Program-made: the position numbers and the translations under genes
The notes under the pieces: generated by a model
The model's input: the letters and a program-made list of their open reading frames with translations, nothing else
The model's database searches: none
What the model was told of the DNA's origin: nothing
Shown: positions 1-5,530 of the stretch, piece by piece
Numbering within the stretch: the first letter of the stretch is position 1
Layout of the letters: each line of letters starts with the position of its first letter
DNA from: Chloroflexota bacterium
GTDB taxonomy: Bacteria; Chloroflexota; Chloroflexia; Thermomicrobiales; UBA6265
Reading direction: 5' to 3'
Assembly: GCA_023415845.1 (NCBI GenBank)
Contig: JAEZJB010000365.1
Coordinates: 1-7,200, forward strand
DNA: 7,200 nt

Positions 1-1
1 C

Positions 2-199
2 AATGGTGCCGATCGCATTCGCGGCCACGCCGCCCTGGTTGAAGTCACCTACGGAAAGGGACGAGTCATCCTGTTCGGCTTCCGGCCGTGGTTTCGCGCC
101 CAGGCCCGAGGCACCTACCGCGCCTTCGTCAACGCCCGCGTCCTCCCCGGCCTGTCCCCGGTCACCGGCGACTTCCCAACATCGCCATCAGGTAACTAG
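2..199 (+). CDS. C-terminal end of a probable M14-family zinc carboxypeptidase (5' end outside window)
   Basis: This is the last 65 codons of a gene that begins upstream of the window, ending with TAG at 197-199. The protein reads as a compact alpha/beta C-terminal module: a short run ending in VEVTYGKGRVILFGFRPWFR, then a segment around 'RGTYRAFVNARV'. The pattern 'yGkGrvvlfgfrPqfRaqt.gTfklLfNal' is, from memory, typical of the C-terminal domain of bacterial M14 zinc-carboxypeptidase-like proteins, where it follows the catalytic domain. No catalytic residue (HxxE, zinc ligands) is in view, so the assignment rests only on this tail; other proteins with a glutamine-amidotransferase-like C-terminal domain are an alternative. 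The next gene downstream is convergent and almost 900 bases away. I see no obvious U-tailed terminator directly after the stop. Confidence 0.6.
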   Translation, partial: NGADRIRGHAALVEVTYGKGRVILFGFRPWFRAQARGTYRAFVNARVLPGLSPVTGDFPTSPSGN

Positions 200-250
200 G
201 CCCCCTCCAGCTGCGCTACGCTCGGGACCCCCGCCCCTTCCCACTACCTC

Positions 251-311
251 GTCATTCTGAGCGGAGTCGAAGAATCCCCGCGCGAAGCGCATCGGCCGCC
301 AGGCCGATCCC
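251..311 (+). repeat. Dispersed multi-hairpin repeat, copy A
   Basis: Starts GTCATTCTGAGCG and ends GATCCC. It contains three potential stems in order: ATTCT (254-258) with AGAAT (271-275), GCGC around a GAA loop (near 280-290), and ATCGGCC (291-297) with GGCCGAT (302-308) around the loop GCCA. It is clearly homologous to the copy at 398-457. Where the two copies differ inside stems, both sides change together, so pairing is kept. Repeats of this style are, from memory, scattered in many copies in intergenic DNA of Chloroflexota and some other phyla. Confidence 0.8.
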
Positions 312-397
312 TGGTCCCACCCTGCGTCTGCTTGCCTCACCGCGGAGTCACCGATCCCTGTTTCCCTCATGCCACTCACGCCCATCCCCACGCTCCC

Positions 398-457
398 GTC
401 ATCCTGAGCGAAAGCGAAGGATCCATGCGCGAAGCGCATCGAGCGCAGCTCGATCCC
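398..457 (+). repeat. Dispersed multi-hairpin repeat, copy B
   Basis: Starts GTCATCCTGAGCG and ends GATCCC. Stems: ATCCT (401-405) with AGGAT (418-422); ATGCGC around GAA with GCGCAT (about 424-438); and ATCGAGC (438-444) with GCTCGAT (448-454) around the loop GCA. It is aligned to copy A at 251-311 and lies in the same orientation, 147 bases further on. The last loop is one base shorter than in copy A. Confidence 0.8.
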
Positions 458-493
458 TCGGCCACCACTCCCTTCCCGCGCCTGCCCGCGTAC

Positions 494-559
494 GGGCGGA
501 CCTGCCGCCGGATCGGCCCACCATTGCTCATTCAGCCACGGAGCGGCTGTCGTCCGCCT
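494..559. repeat. 66-bp palindromic element with terminal inverted repeats, unit 1
   Basis: The left end reads GGGCGGACCTGCCGCC and the right end closes with GCGGCTGTCGTCCGCCT, so GGCGGAC pairs with GTCCGCC at the outer ends and GCCGC with GCGGC just inside. The first 23 bases are identical to those of the unit at 605-670, and the four bases before each unit (GTAC) also match. The centre differs between units. Size and structure fit a REP- or MITE-like non-autonomous element. No coding capacity. Confidence 0.65.
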
Positions 560-604
560 TGTCCTATCCCCGCCACCAATCGCTGCCCAAGCACATTCGG
601 GTAC

Positions 605-670
605 GGGCGGACCTGCCGCCGGATCGGAAGCCATTGTCACGGTCCACAATGAGGCGGCTGTTGTCCGCCC
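605..670. repeat. 66-bp palindromic element with terminal inverted repeats, unit 2
   Basis: Same length as the unit at 494-559, starting 111 bases later. The left end is GGGCGGAC (605-612) and the right end GTCCGCCC (663-670), a perfect 8-bp terminal inverted repeat. GCCGCC lies just inside the left end and pairs with GGCGGC just inside the right. A further inner pair, CATTG (632-636) with CAATG (647-651), lets nearly the whole unit fold into one imperfect hairpin. This is the better preserved of the two units. Confidence 0.65.
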
Positions 671-699
671 TGCCTGCTTGCCGGTGGCCCCAATCCGGC

Positions 700-716
700 G
701 CGGCTGTTGTCCGCCC
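700..716. repeat. Solo right end of the 66-bp element
   Basis: GCGGCTGTTGTCCGCCC matches the right terminus of the unit at 605-670 exactly. No matching left end with the GGGCGGACCTG signature is found 50 bases upstream, so this looks like a decayed or partial copy. Confidence 0.55.
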
Positions 717-723
717 CGCGTCC

Positions 724-771
724 TCGCCCTGCCCCCTTGCCGGCGGCTATCGGTCGCCCTGCCCCCTCGCC
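724..771 (+). repeat. 18-bp direct repeat, 30-bp period
   Basis: TCGCCCTGCCCCCTTGCC (724-741) recurs at 754-771 with a single T-to-C change. It lies in a plus strand that is very rich in C, next to the 66-bp element relics. It could be a small tandem duplication; I see no function. Confidence 0.6.
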
Positions 772-941
772 CGTCTCGCCTCCTCTTGTCCCGGCGGCCA
801 TCCCACTCCCGCCAAATCCACAATCCCGCATACGTACAGCCAATCTCTCCGCCCGTGGCGGGATTTCGCCTCCCCGATGCGTACGATAGATACGACCCGC
901 CAGCCATTACCCCAGCGTCGTCGTCCCGCTCAATCACATCC

Positions 942-973
942 CGCACGAAATCGCACAAATTCCGCACGAAATC
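942..973. repeat. Phased 10-11 bp repeat CGCACGAAATC / GCACAAATTC / CGCACGAAATC
   Basis: Three head-to-tail units lie with no gap: CGCACGAAATC (942-952), GCACAAATTC (953-962) and again CGCACGAAATC (963-973). The spacing is about one helical turn. An exact inverted copy of the middle unit, GAATTTGTGC, lies at 1023-1032. It is downstream of both flanking genes, so it is not an obvious promoter operator. Confidence 0.6.
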
Positions 974-1000
974 CCCCCGAAAAAGCCCATGGAATCAGGC

Positions 1001-1010
1001 ATTCGCGAAT
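1001..1010. repeat. Perfect 10-bp palindrome ATTCGCGAAT
   Basis: ATTCGCGAAT is self-complementary and is followed by GAATTA-type repeats (about 1007-1028), in an AT-rich island within GC-rich DNA. It sits between the two halves of the GCACAAATTC / GAATTTGTGC inverted repeat (953-962 and 1023-1032). Function unknown. Confidence 0.5.
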
Positions 1011-1091
1011 TAGTGAATTAATGAATTTGTGCAGACACGTTTCCCCGAATCGCGGCTTTCGCCCGTCCGCGGAGAACAATCATCAACGGCG

Positions 1092-2282
1092 TCACACCTG
1101 CGCCGAACGCCGTCCCAGTTGAGGAACCAGCATGACGATCGCTCCCAGTCCCCATAACGTCACGATCGCACTGACCACGGCCCACACCCACGGCACCGGC
1201 AGGAACCGGAACACCGCGATGACCAGCACCCCAATGGTCATCGCCAGCAGCAGGAAACCCCGGCTCCCATCGTTCCAGGATGCCGGCAGGAAAAGCCGGC
1301 CAATCGCCATCCCGGCGACCGCCTGGGTCACGTACAGCCCGACTCCCAGCAGGACCAGCAGAATCATCCCGGCCGGAAAGCCGATCACGGTCACCATCAG
1401 CACCACTGCCAGGAGCGGCAGCGCGATCACCGAGAGCAATCCCAACGGCAGTGCTGGAATAATTCGTTGCCCATTCTTGCTCAACATCTGCGCCACCCGC
1501 GGTGCGACCAACACAATCAGGCCACCCGTCACCAGCATCCAGAGCGTCCTGAGGAGTCCACCGGACATCGCCTCGAACGGGCTGTCCGAAGTGCTCCAGG
1601 GGTCGACGTCATTGTGCGATACGCCCCCCGGAACTTCTGCACCCGAGGCAACGTTGGCGTCCCGCTTTCCGGTCACCGTCACCGGACCCGTGATCCGGGC
1701 CGTGTTGGAGATGTCCAGGTTCCCGGTCGAAACGTCGACATTCCCCTCAACCGTGCCGCCAATCGACACTGAACCAACGGTCCCTTCAACATCGCCGGCC
1801 ACGCGACCACGCATGTCGAGTTCACCACCGGCCACGAGCACGCTGCCATTGATGCGTGCACTGCTGGTCACCGTCAGTTGTCCGCCCAGTACCACGACAT
1901 CGCCGCCAACGTTTCCCGAGATCGTCACTCTGCCCGCCAACACCCGGATCGAGCCGGAAACGGGGCCGGTAATCGTTGCCTGCCCACTTGCCAGATTCAA
2001 GGAGCCCCGAATTGTGCCGTCAATCGTCGCCTGGCCCGCTGCAATCGAAACGTCTCGCTCCGCCCGACCCAGAAAATCGACCGTCCCGCCTGCCAGGTAC
2101 AGGTCATTCGAAACAGCTTCCGAAGCTTCGATCACCACATCGCTGCCGGTTCTCGTCTCCGCTGCCAGCAACCAGTCGGGCAGGGCGATGAATGCCAGCA
2201 GCCCGGCCAGCAGGAGTGCCGACCATCCCATCGCCCGGGAACTCGGACGCCGCGCGGGTTTCGGTGTGTCGACGGTGGACAT
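1092..2282 (-). CDS. Bactofilin-like (polymer-forming) beta-helix protein with signal/anchor and C-terminal membrane domain
   Basis: The protein has 396 residues. The N-terminus is basic (residues 7-16) and is followed by a hydrophobic segment at 20-41 that could be a signal peptide or anchor. Residues 61-200 form about eight consecutive rungs of 17 or 19 residues with the pattern hydrophobic-x-hydrophobic-x-x-G-x-[VAL]-x-[VI]-x-G-x-V-x-G-[DS], as expected for a right-handed beta-helix of the bactofilin / polymer-forming cytoskeletal family. A polar linker (206-241) leads into about five hydrophobic segments near 244-260, 278-300, 303-328, 342-358 and 363-386. The rungs probably lie outside the membrane and the C-terminal part in it; a role in envelope organisation is inference. 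The ATG at 2282 is chosen because AGGAG (2294-2298 on the complement) lies 11 bases before it; a GTG four codons upstream overlaps that Shine-Dalgarno and cannot use it. It lies 67 bases after the serine-hydrolase gene on the same strand, so co-transcription is possible. Confidence 0.8.
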   Translation of the reverse strand: MSTVDTPKPARRPSSRAMGWSALLLAGLLAFIALPDWLLAAETRTGSDVVIEASEAVSNDLYLAGGTVDFLGRAERDVSIAAGQATIDGTIRGSLNLASGQATITGPVSGSIRVLAGRVTISGNVGGDVVVLGGQLTVTSSARINGSVLVAGGELDMRGRVAGDVEGTVGSVSIGGTVEGNVDVSTGNLDISNTARITGPVTVTGKRDANVASGAEVPGGVSHNDVDPWSTSDSPFEAMSGGLLRTLWMLVTGGLIVLVAPRVAQMLSKNGQRIIPALPLGLLSVIALPLLAVVLMVTVIGFPAGMILLVLLGVGLYVTQAVAGMAIGRLFLPASWNDGSRGFLLLAMTIGVLVIAVFRFLPVPWVWAVVSAIVTLWGLGAIVMLVPQLGRRSAQV

Positions 2283-2293
2283 CGGTGCTGGCA

Positions 2294-2298
2294 CTCCT
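2294..2298 (-). promoter_or_regulatory. Shine-Dalgarno that sets the bactofilin-like start
   Basis: AGGAG on the minus strand, 11 bases before ATG 2282. It overlaps the first base of the upstream in-frame GTG at 2294, which argues against that longer start. Confidence 0.55.
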
Positions 2299-2349
2299 GA
2301 GAGGTTTGGATCAATTCATCAGCAGAATACTCTTGCGACCGGGAAGCGG

Positions 2350-3483
2350 CTAGCGCGGCCGGGCACTGTCAACGGCGTCGACAAGGGCATCGCTCATGTC
2401 CGCCCATCGCGGCGGACGCAGCGGCCACGGCGTATGCACGGCCCGATTGGCGAATACCGCCAGCACCAGCGACCGCTCCGGATCGGCCCACACCAGCGTT
2501 CCAGACTGTCCCCAGTGACAGAAGGTGCGTGGCGAGCGTTTAGTCCCGGTCCAGTGGTGTTTCTTGTCGCCGGCCACTTCCCATCCCAATCCCCACGCAC
2601 CGCGGTTCCAGTGGATGCCGGCCGATCCCACGCCTCCAGGCACGCCGCCTGTCTGGTCCATGATCATCTCGGCGCGAGTGTCATCGGAGAGAGGGGAGGC
2701 AGCACCAGGGAGGAACGAAGCCGCGAATAGGGCCGCATCTTGGGGAGTCGCATAGTACCCACCCCACGTAATTCCCAGGCTCCGCCAGTACGCACTGTTG
2801 TAGCTCTCCACAGGCGTCCCGGCGGCGGCCGCGTCGTCCACCCACGCGATCCTGTCTGCCAGAACGTCCGTCGGAGTCAACACAATCGACTCCAGACCAA
2901 GTGGATCGAGAATCGCCGCTCGGATCTGGCGATGAGCCGTTTCACCGGTCACTTCTTCCAGCGCCCTGCCCGCAATGCCAATCCCCACGTTCGAATAGCG
3001 AAGAACCTCGCCTGGAGCAGACTGGAGCGGCACGCCGCACATGACGTCCACGATCTGGTCGAGAGTCGGTTGGTCGCGCATCCGCACACGCTTGACCCCG
3101 ACGTTCTCGGGAAAGCCGCTGGTGTGGCTGAGCAGGTGGCGCAGTGTCACCCGGTCCCGCAGCGCCTCGACTGGGGGCAGCAGGTCCGGATCGAGCGGTT
3201 CGGCTGCCTCCCCCGCGTCAGGCACGTAAAGCCCGACCGGGACGTCCAGCGCCAGCGCTCCCATGTCCACCGCCTGCATGATCGCAGCCGCAGTGATCGG
3301 CTTGGACACCGAGGCGAGCGCGAACAGCGTATCTTCATCGACCGGCCGCGCGTCCGCCGCCATGCCTGCCTGGTGCGTGGCAATCACCCCACCGTCAAGC
3401 CACACTGCCGCGGCCGCCCCCTTCACGACACCCTCTTGCACCCATGTATCGATGTGGTTGAGGGCATCTTGAACCCCAGGCAC
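2350..3483 (-). CDS. Serine hydrolase of the beta-lactamase (class C / penicillin-binding-like) family
   Basis: The protein has 377 residues and matches Pfam 'Beta-lactamase'-type serine hydrolases: SxxK as S58-V-S-K61 within 'FALASVSKPIT' (nucleophile Ser58, base Lys61), LLSHTSG at 117-123, the YxN motif as Y163-S-N165, and an H-x-G box as H323-W-G in HWGQSGT, replacing KTG as in many esterases and peptidases of this family. There is no signal peptide, so it is probably cytoplasmic and more likely an esterase or D-aminopeptidase-like hydrolase than an antibiotic-resistance beta-lactamase; the substrate cannot be told. The GTG at 3483 is chosen because AAAGGA lies six bases before it; a GTG 16 codons upstream (3531) lacks a good ribosome site. 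It is divergent from nagB, and the bactofilin-like gene follows 67 bases downstream on the same strand. Confidence 0.88.
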   Translation of the reverse strand: MPGVQDALNHIDTWVQEGVVKGAAAAVWLDGGVIATHQAGMAADARPVDEDTLFALASVSKPITAAAIMQAVDMGALALDVPVGLYVPDAGEAAEPLDPDLLPPVEALRDRVTLRHLLSHTSGFPENVGVKRVRMRDQPTLDQIVDVMCGVPLQSAPGEVLRYSNVGIGIAGRALEEVTGETAHRQIRAAILDPLGLESIVLTPTDVLADRIAWVDDAAAAGTPVESYNSAYWRSLGITWGGYYATPQDAALFAASFLPGAASPLSDDTRAEMIMDQTGGVPGGVGSAGIHWNRGAWGLGWEVAGDKKHHWTGTKRSPRTFCHWGQSGTLVWADPERSLVLAVFANRAVHTPWPLRPPRWADMSDALVDAVDSARPR

Positions 3484-3489
3484 GGAACG

Positions 3490-3495
3490 TCCTTT
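3490..3495 (-). promoter_or_regulatory. Shine-Dalgarno that sets the serine-hydrolase start
   Basis: AAAGGA on the minus strand, six bases before GTG 3483. It favours this start over the in-frame GTG at 3531, which would add 16 residues with no family resemblance. Confidence 0.65.
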
Positions 3496-3598
3496 CCCAT
3501 TGCGTTGAGAAGCTGATCGGGCAGAGTACACCGGTCACGTCCAGTATCATGATGGCGCTAAGGGTACGACATCGACTCGCACCCATTGGTAGATGAAA

Positions 3599-3613
3599 GC
3601 CGTGATGCACGGC
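3599..3613 (+). other. Small hairpin in the nagB leader
   Basis: GCCGTG-ATG-CACGGC gives a 6-bp GC-rich stem with a three-base loop, 26 bases before the nagB ATG. It could affect translation or be chance. I do not see a riboswitch fold (for example a GlcN6P ribozyme) around it. Confidence 0.25.
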
Positions 3614-3639
3614 GGAATGTGGAACGGAGCCCAATTCGT

Positions 3640-4419
3640 ATGACAGATGGTGGGACGAGCGTGCATCGCGTGACCGCGCAACCAGACATCATCGTGGCTG
3701 AGAACTACGAAGACATGAGCCGCCAGGCAGCGGAGATCGTCGCGTCACACATTGAGACGCATCCTGGTAGCGCCATCACCCTCCCCACGGGTGAAACGCC
3801 ACGCGGGATGTATGAAGCACTCACTGCCAGAATCAAGGCTGGCGAACTCGACTTCGGCAAGATTCAGTTCTTCTGTCTCGATGACTATCTGGGCAAGGGA
3901 ATCCATGACGAAACGAGCCTGACCGCATGGCTCGACAAGGCGTTCCTCACGCCGGCTGGATTGGACGGTCCCAACATCCATTTTGTCCCAACCCTGGCTG
4001 AAGACCCGGCCGCTGCCGCTCGCGCCTACGAAGCAGAAATTCAGGCTCTCGGCGGTTTCACGCTCGCGGTCCTCGGTCTCGGGCCGAATGGGCACATCGG
4101 CTTCAATGAACCCGGGTCGCCCATCGACTCCCGTACGCGGGTGGTTGAACTGACTGACGAGTCCCGTACCCAGAACGCGGCCTACTACGATTCGGGCCAG
4201 GCGATTCCAGAGCGGGCCATGACCATCGGCATCGGCACGCTTCTCGAAGCCGACCGCATCGTCCTCATCGTCAGTGGGAGCGGGAAGGCCGGAATCGTCC
4301 GCGAAGCCCTTGAAGGGCCGGTGACGTCCGACGTGCCTGGATCGTATCTGCAAACCGTCGCCGACCGTCTCACGGTCCTCCTTGACCCGGAAGCCGCGAG
4401 CGAGTTGAACCGCTCCTAG
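3640..4419 (+). CDS. nagB: Glucosamine-6-phosphate deaminase (NagB)
   Basis: The enzyme converts glucosamine 6-phosphate to fructose 6-phosphate and ammonia, in cytoplasmic amino-sugar catabolism. The protein has 259 residues, close to the usual 240-270. It shows the NagB/6-phosphogluconolactonase-type sugar-phosphate loop LPTGETPRGMYEAL (48-61), the catalytic acid region FCLDDYLG (78-85, Asp81 matching Asp72 of the E. coli enzyme), the signature GLGPNGHIGFNEPGSP (146-161) with the ring-opening His152 and Glu157, then SRTRVVEL and AMTIGIGTLLEA. The second acid of the first box is Asp rather than the common Glu. ATG 3640 is preferred because GGAG lies 10 bases upstream; the frame stays open to a TTG at 3586, which would add 18 residues with no family match, and GTG 3661 is another option. 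No nagA or transporter is next to it. Its stop overlaps that of the convergent phosphatase gene by four bases. Confidence 0.92.
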   Translation: MTDGGTSVHRVTAQPDIIVAENYEDMSRQAAEIVASHIETHPGSAITLPTGETPRGMYEALTARIKAGELDFGKIQFFCLDDYLGKGIHDETSLTAWLDKAFLTPAGLDGPNIHFVPTLAEDPAAAARAYEAEIQALGGFTLAVLGLGPNGHIGFNEPGSPIDSRTRVVELTDESRTQNAAYYDSGQAIPERAMTIGIGTLLEADRIVLIVSGSGKAGIVREALEGPVTSDVPGSYLQTVADRLTVLLDPEAASELNRS

Positions 4420-5327
4420 CGAATCCCGTCGTCCCATGGATCGAGGGCCGGAGCTGCATCCGGAAGCTCCGGCCGTACCGCTGCCAGCACCTCTTGGTGC
4501 AGGGTGGTCGACGCGCTGGCCAGGATCCCGCCCGAAATGCTCGAAGATCGCTTGTTGTAGTGGTGGCGCCGACCCCAGCAATCGGTCAAAGCCCCTCCCG
4601 CCTCATGCGTGAGCAGGTCGATGCACGCCAGGTCCCATTCCTGCGCGATGGAGCCCAGGTTCGACTGCGGCAGCCCGATAAAGGTGTCCCATTCGCGCAT
4701 GTCCGGCGAGAACGCGCGTGCCTGGTAACCAACCTCAAGAATGTCCGGATCGGGATCACCCAACCGCTCCCCTATCCGCTTGATTGCCGCACCGCGCTCG
4801 GCTTCGCGTCCCCCGTACCACTTCGATGAAACGACCCTCGGCGGCATAGGGGGTGGCGCGAAGATCAGTTGGGAGGTGGTCCCATCAAGGGTCTCCCACG
4901 CCCCCTCGCCGACGACAGCGGCTTGCACCCGTCCTACCGCAGGTTGGACAGAAACCGCCACGACCGGTGATCCATCAACCACGAGCGCGATCATCACATC
5001 AAACAGCCCGGTTCGCTCGACGTACTGAGCCGTTCCGTCGATCGGGTCCACGATCCAGCACCGCGAGGAGGCCAGGCGATCGGATTCTTTGGCACCTTCT
5101 TCGGTGAGGAACGCATCTTGGGGAAACGCCTCGCTGATCACTTCCCGGATCACCCGGTCCGATGCCAGGTCGGCATCCGTCACCGGCGAGCCATCTCCCT
5201 TGATATAGGTCTCCGCGGAGTCGGCATCGTAGAAGGTCATGATCATGTGGGCCGCCCGGCGTCCAGCTTCGAGCGCGACTTCGAGTTCGGGACGAAACCG
5301 ACCAGCACGGTCAAGGAGTTGCTTCAT
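4416..5327 (-). CDS. Inositol-monophosphatase-family phosphatase (Mg-dependent)
   Basis: The protein has 303 residues, somewhat longer than the common 250-275. All the metal-site motifs of the family are present in order: KGDGSPVTDAD (43-53), LTEEG with Glu76/Glu77 (74-78), WIVDPIDGT with Asp94 and Asp97 (91-99), and EWDLACIDLLTHEAGG with Asp232 (230-245). These coordinate the Mg ions that drive hydrolysis of a phosphomonoester. The substrate is not fixed by sequence: inositol phosphate, histidinol phosphate (HisN type) and 3'-phosphoadenosine nucleotides (CysQ type) are all possible. After DPIDGT the residues are AQYV rather than TNF or KEF, which does not favour one subfamily. The C-terminal extension after about residue 285 is Pro/Ala/Asp-rich. 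ATG 5327 has only a distant GAGG upstream. It is divergent from the lipoprotein gene and tail to tail with nagB. Confidence 0.88.
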   Translation of the reverse strand: MKQLLDRAGRFRPELEVALEAGRRAAHMIMTFYDADSAETYIKGDGSPVTDADLASDRVIREVISEAFPQDAFLTEEGAKESDRLASSRCWIVDPIDGTAQYVERTGLFDVMIALVVDGSPVVAVSVQPAVGRVQAAVVGEGAWETLDGTTSQLIFAPPPMPPRVVSSKWYGGREAERGAAIKRIGERLGDPDPDILEVGYQARAFSPDMREWDTFIGLPQSNLGSIAQEWDLACIDLLTHEAGGALTDCWGRRHHYNKRSSSISGGILASASTTLHQEVLAAVRPELPDAAPALDPWDDGIR

Positions 5328-5458
5328 GGCAGCGAGGGGTCCTCATTCGGCAGGAAAAGCGCGGAAGAGTTGCAAGGTGTACGCAAATGGATCAACATGG
5401 CGACGGAAATCCGCGTCACGACAGCGCAAGGGTAGCATCACGGCGGCGGGTGCGATAT

Positions 5459-5474
5459 TGTGAACTGCATCACA
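5459..5474. promoter_or_regulatory. CRP/FNR-type operator candidate, TGTGA-N6-TCACA
   Basis: TGTGA (5459-5463), six bases (ACTGCA), then TCACA (5470-5474): a perfect match to both half-sites of the classical CRP consensus. It lies in the 203-base gap between two divergent genes, 56 bases before the lipoprotein start and 131 bases before the phosphatase start, so it could serve either. No convincing -35/-10 pair is visible to place it as activator or repressor site. Assigning it to a CRP-family regulator is inference. Confidence 0.45.
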
Positions 5475-5515
5475 TCGTGACGGCCCGTACCCCACGATGA
5501 CCACGGTTTGTGCAC

Positions 5516-5524
5516 AAGGAGGGG
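5516..5524 (+). promoter_or_regulatory. Strong Shine-Dalgarno of the lipoprotein gene
   Basis: AAGGAGGGG lies six bases before GTG 5531, the best ribosome site in the window. It rules out the in-frame GTG at 5510, which is upstream of it. Its left part overlaps the perfect palindrome TTGTGCACAA (5508-5517). Confidence 0.7.
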
Positions 5525-5530
5525 AACCAC

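Larger units (their letters stand above)
200..1091. other. Repeat-rich non-coding region between convergent genes
   Basis: These 892 bases separate the 3' ends of the peptidase-like gene (+) and the bactofilin-like gene (-). I see no credible gene here. Open frames exist on both strands, but they run through the repeats, are rich in Pro, Arg, Ser and Gly, and show no family resemblance. From left to right it holds: a pair of multi-hairpin repeats (251-311, 398-457), two 66-bp elements with terminal inverted repeats (494-559, 605-670), a solo right end of the same element (700-716), an 18-bp direct repeat with 30-bp period (724-771), a strongly C-rich plus strand over about 660-800, and an AT-richer segment (about 935-1035) with phased short repeats and a perfect palindrome. 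As both neighbours end here, promoters are not expected; the region looks like a place where small dispersed repeats have collected. Confidence 0.75.

Noticed and set aside
490..716. Possible CRISPR array because of evenly repeated GC-rich units
   Set aside because: There are only two full units and one partial, the conserved parts are the two ends of a palindromic element rather than a uniform repeat, spacing is 111 bases, and no cas gene is present.
188..967. Long minus-strand open frame (259 codons) over the repeat region
   Set aside because: It is a translation of the repeats: the two hairpin-repeat copies give near-identical peptides ('RFAHGSFAFAQDD', 'RFARGFFDSAQND'), and the rest is Gly/Arg-rich with no family signal. 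Such frames are a common false call in this kind of repeat.
332..1122. Several plus-strand open frames between 332 and 1122
   Set aside because: They overlap the repeats and one another, are rich in Pro, Arg and Ser, lack ribosome sites, and two of them share a peptide only because of the 66-bp element.
1132..2730. 532-codon plus-strand open frame, the longest complete one in the window
   Set aside because: It is antisense to the bactofilin-like gene and the 3' third of the serine-hydrolase gene, both of which have clear family motifs. Its product is low-complexity Pro/Ser/Thr/Arg with no motif. High GC content explains the lack of stops.
2740..3516. 258-codon plus-strand open frame
   Set aside because: Antisense to the serine hydrolase; the product is His/Arg-rich with no recognisable domain.
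3484..3639. Promoters or a metabolite riboswitch in the gap between the serine hydrolase and nagB
   Set aside because: No -35/-10 pair better than four of six matches at sensible spacing, and no known riboswitch or GlcN6P ribozyme pattern could be traced; only a 6-bp hairpin is present.
3586..3639. TTG 3586 as the nagB start
   Set aside because: The added 18 residues have no NagB similarity, while ATG 3640 has GGAG ten bases upstream and gives a normal length.
3745..4581. 278-codon minus-strand open frame
   Set aside because: Mostly antisense to nagB, and overlapping the phosphatase gene in another frame. No motif.
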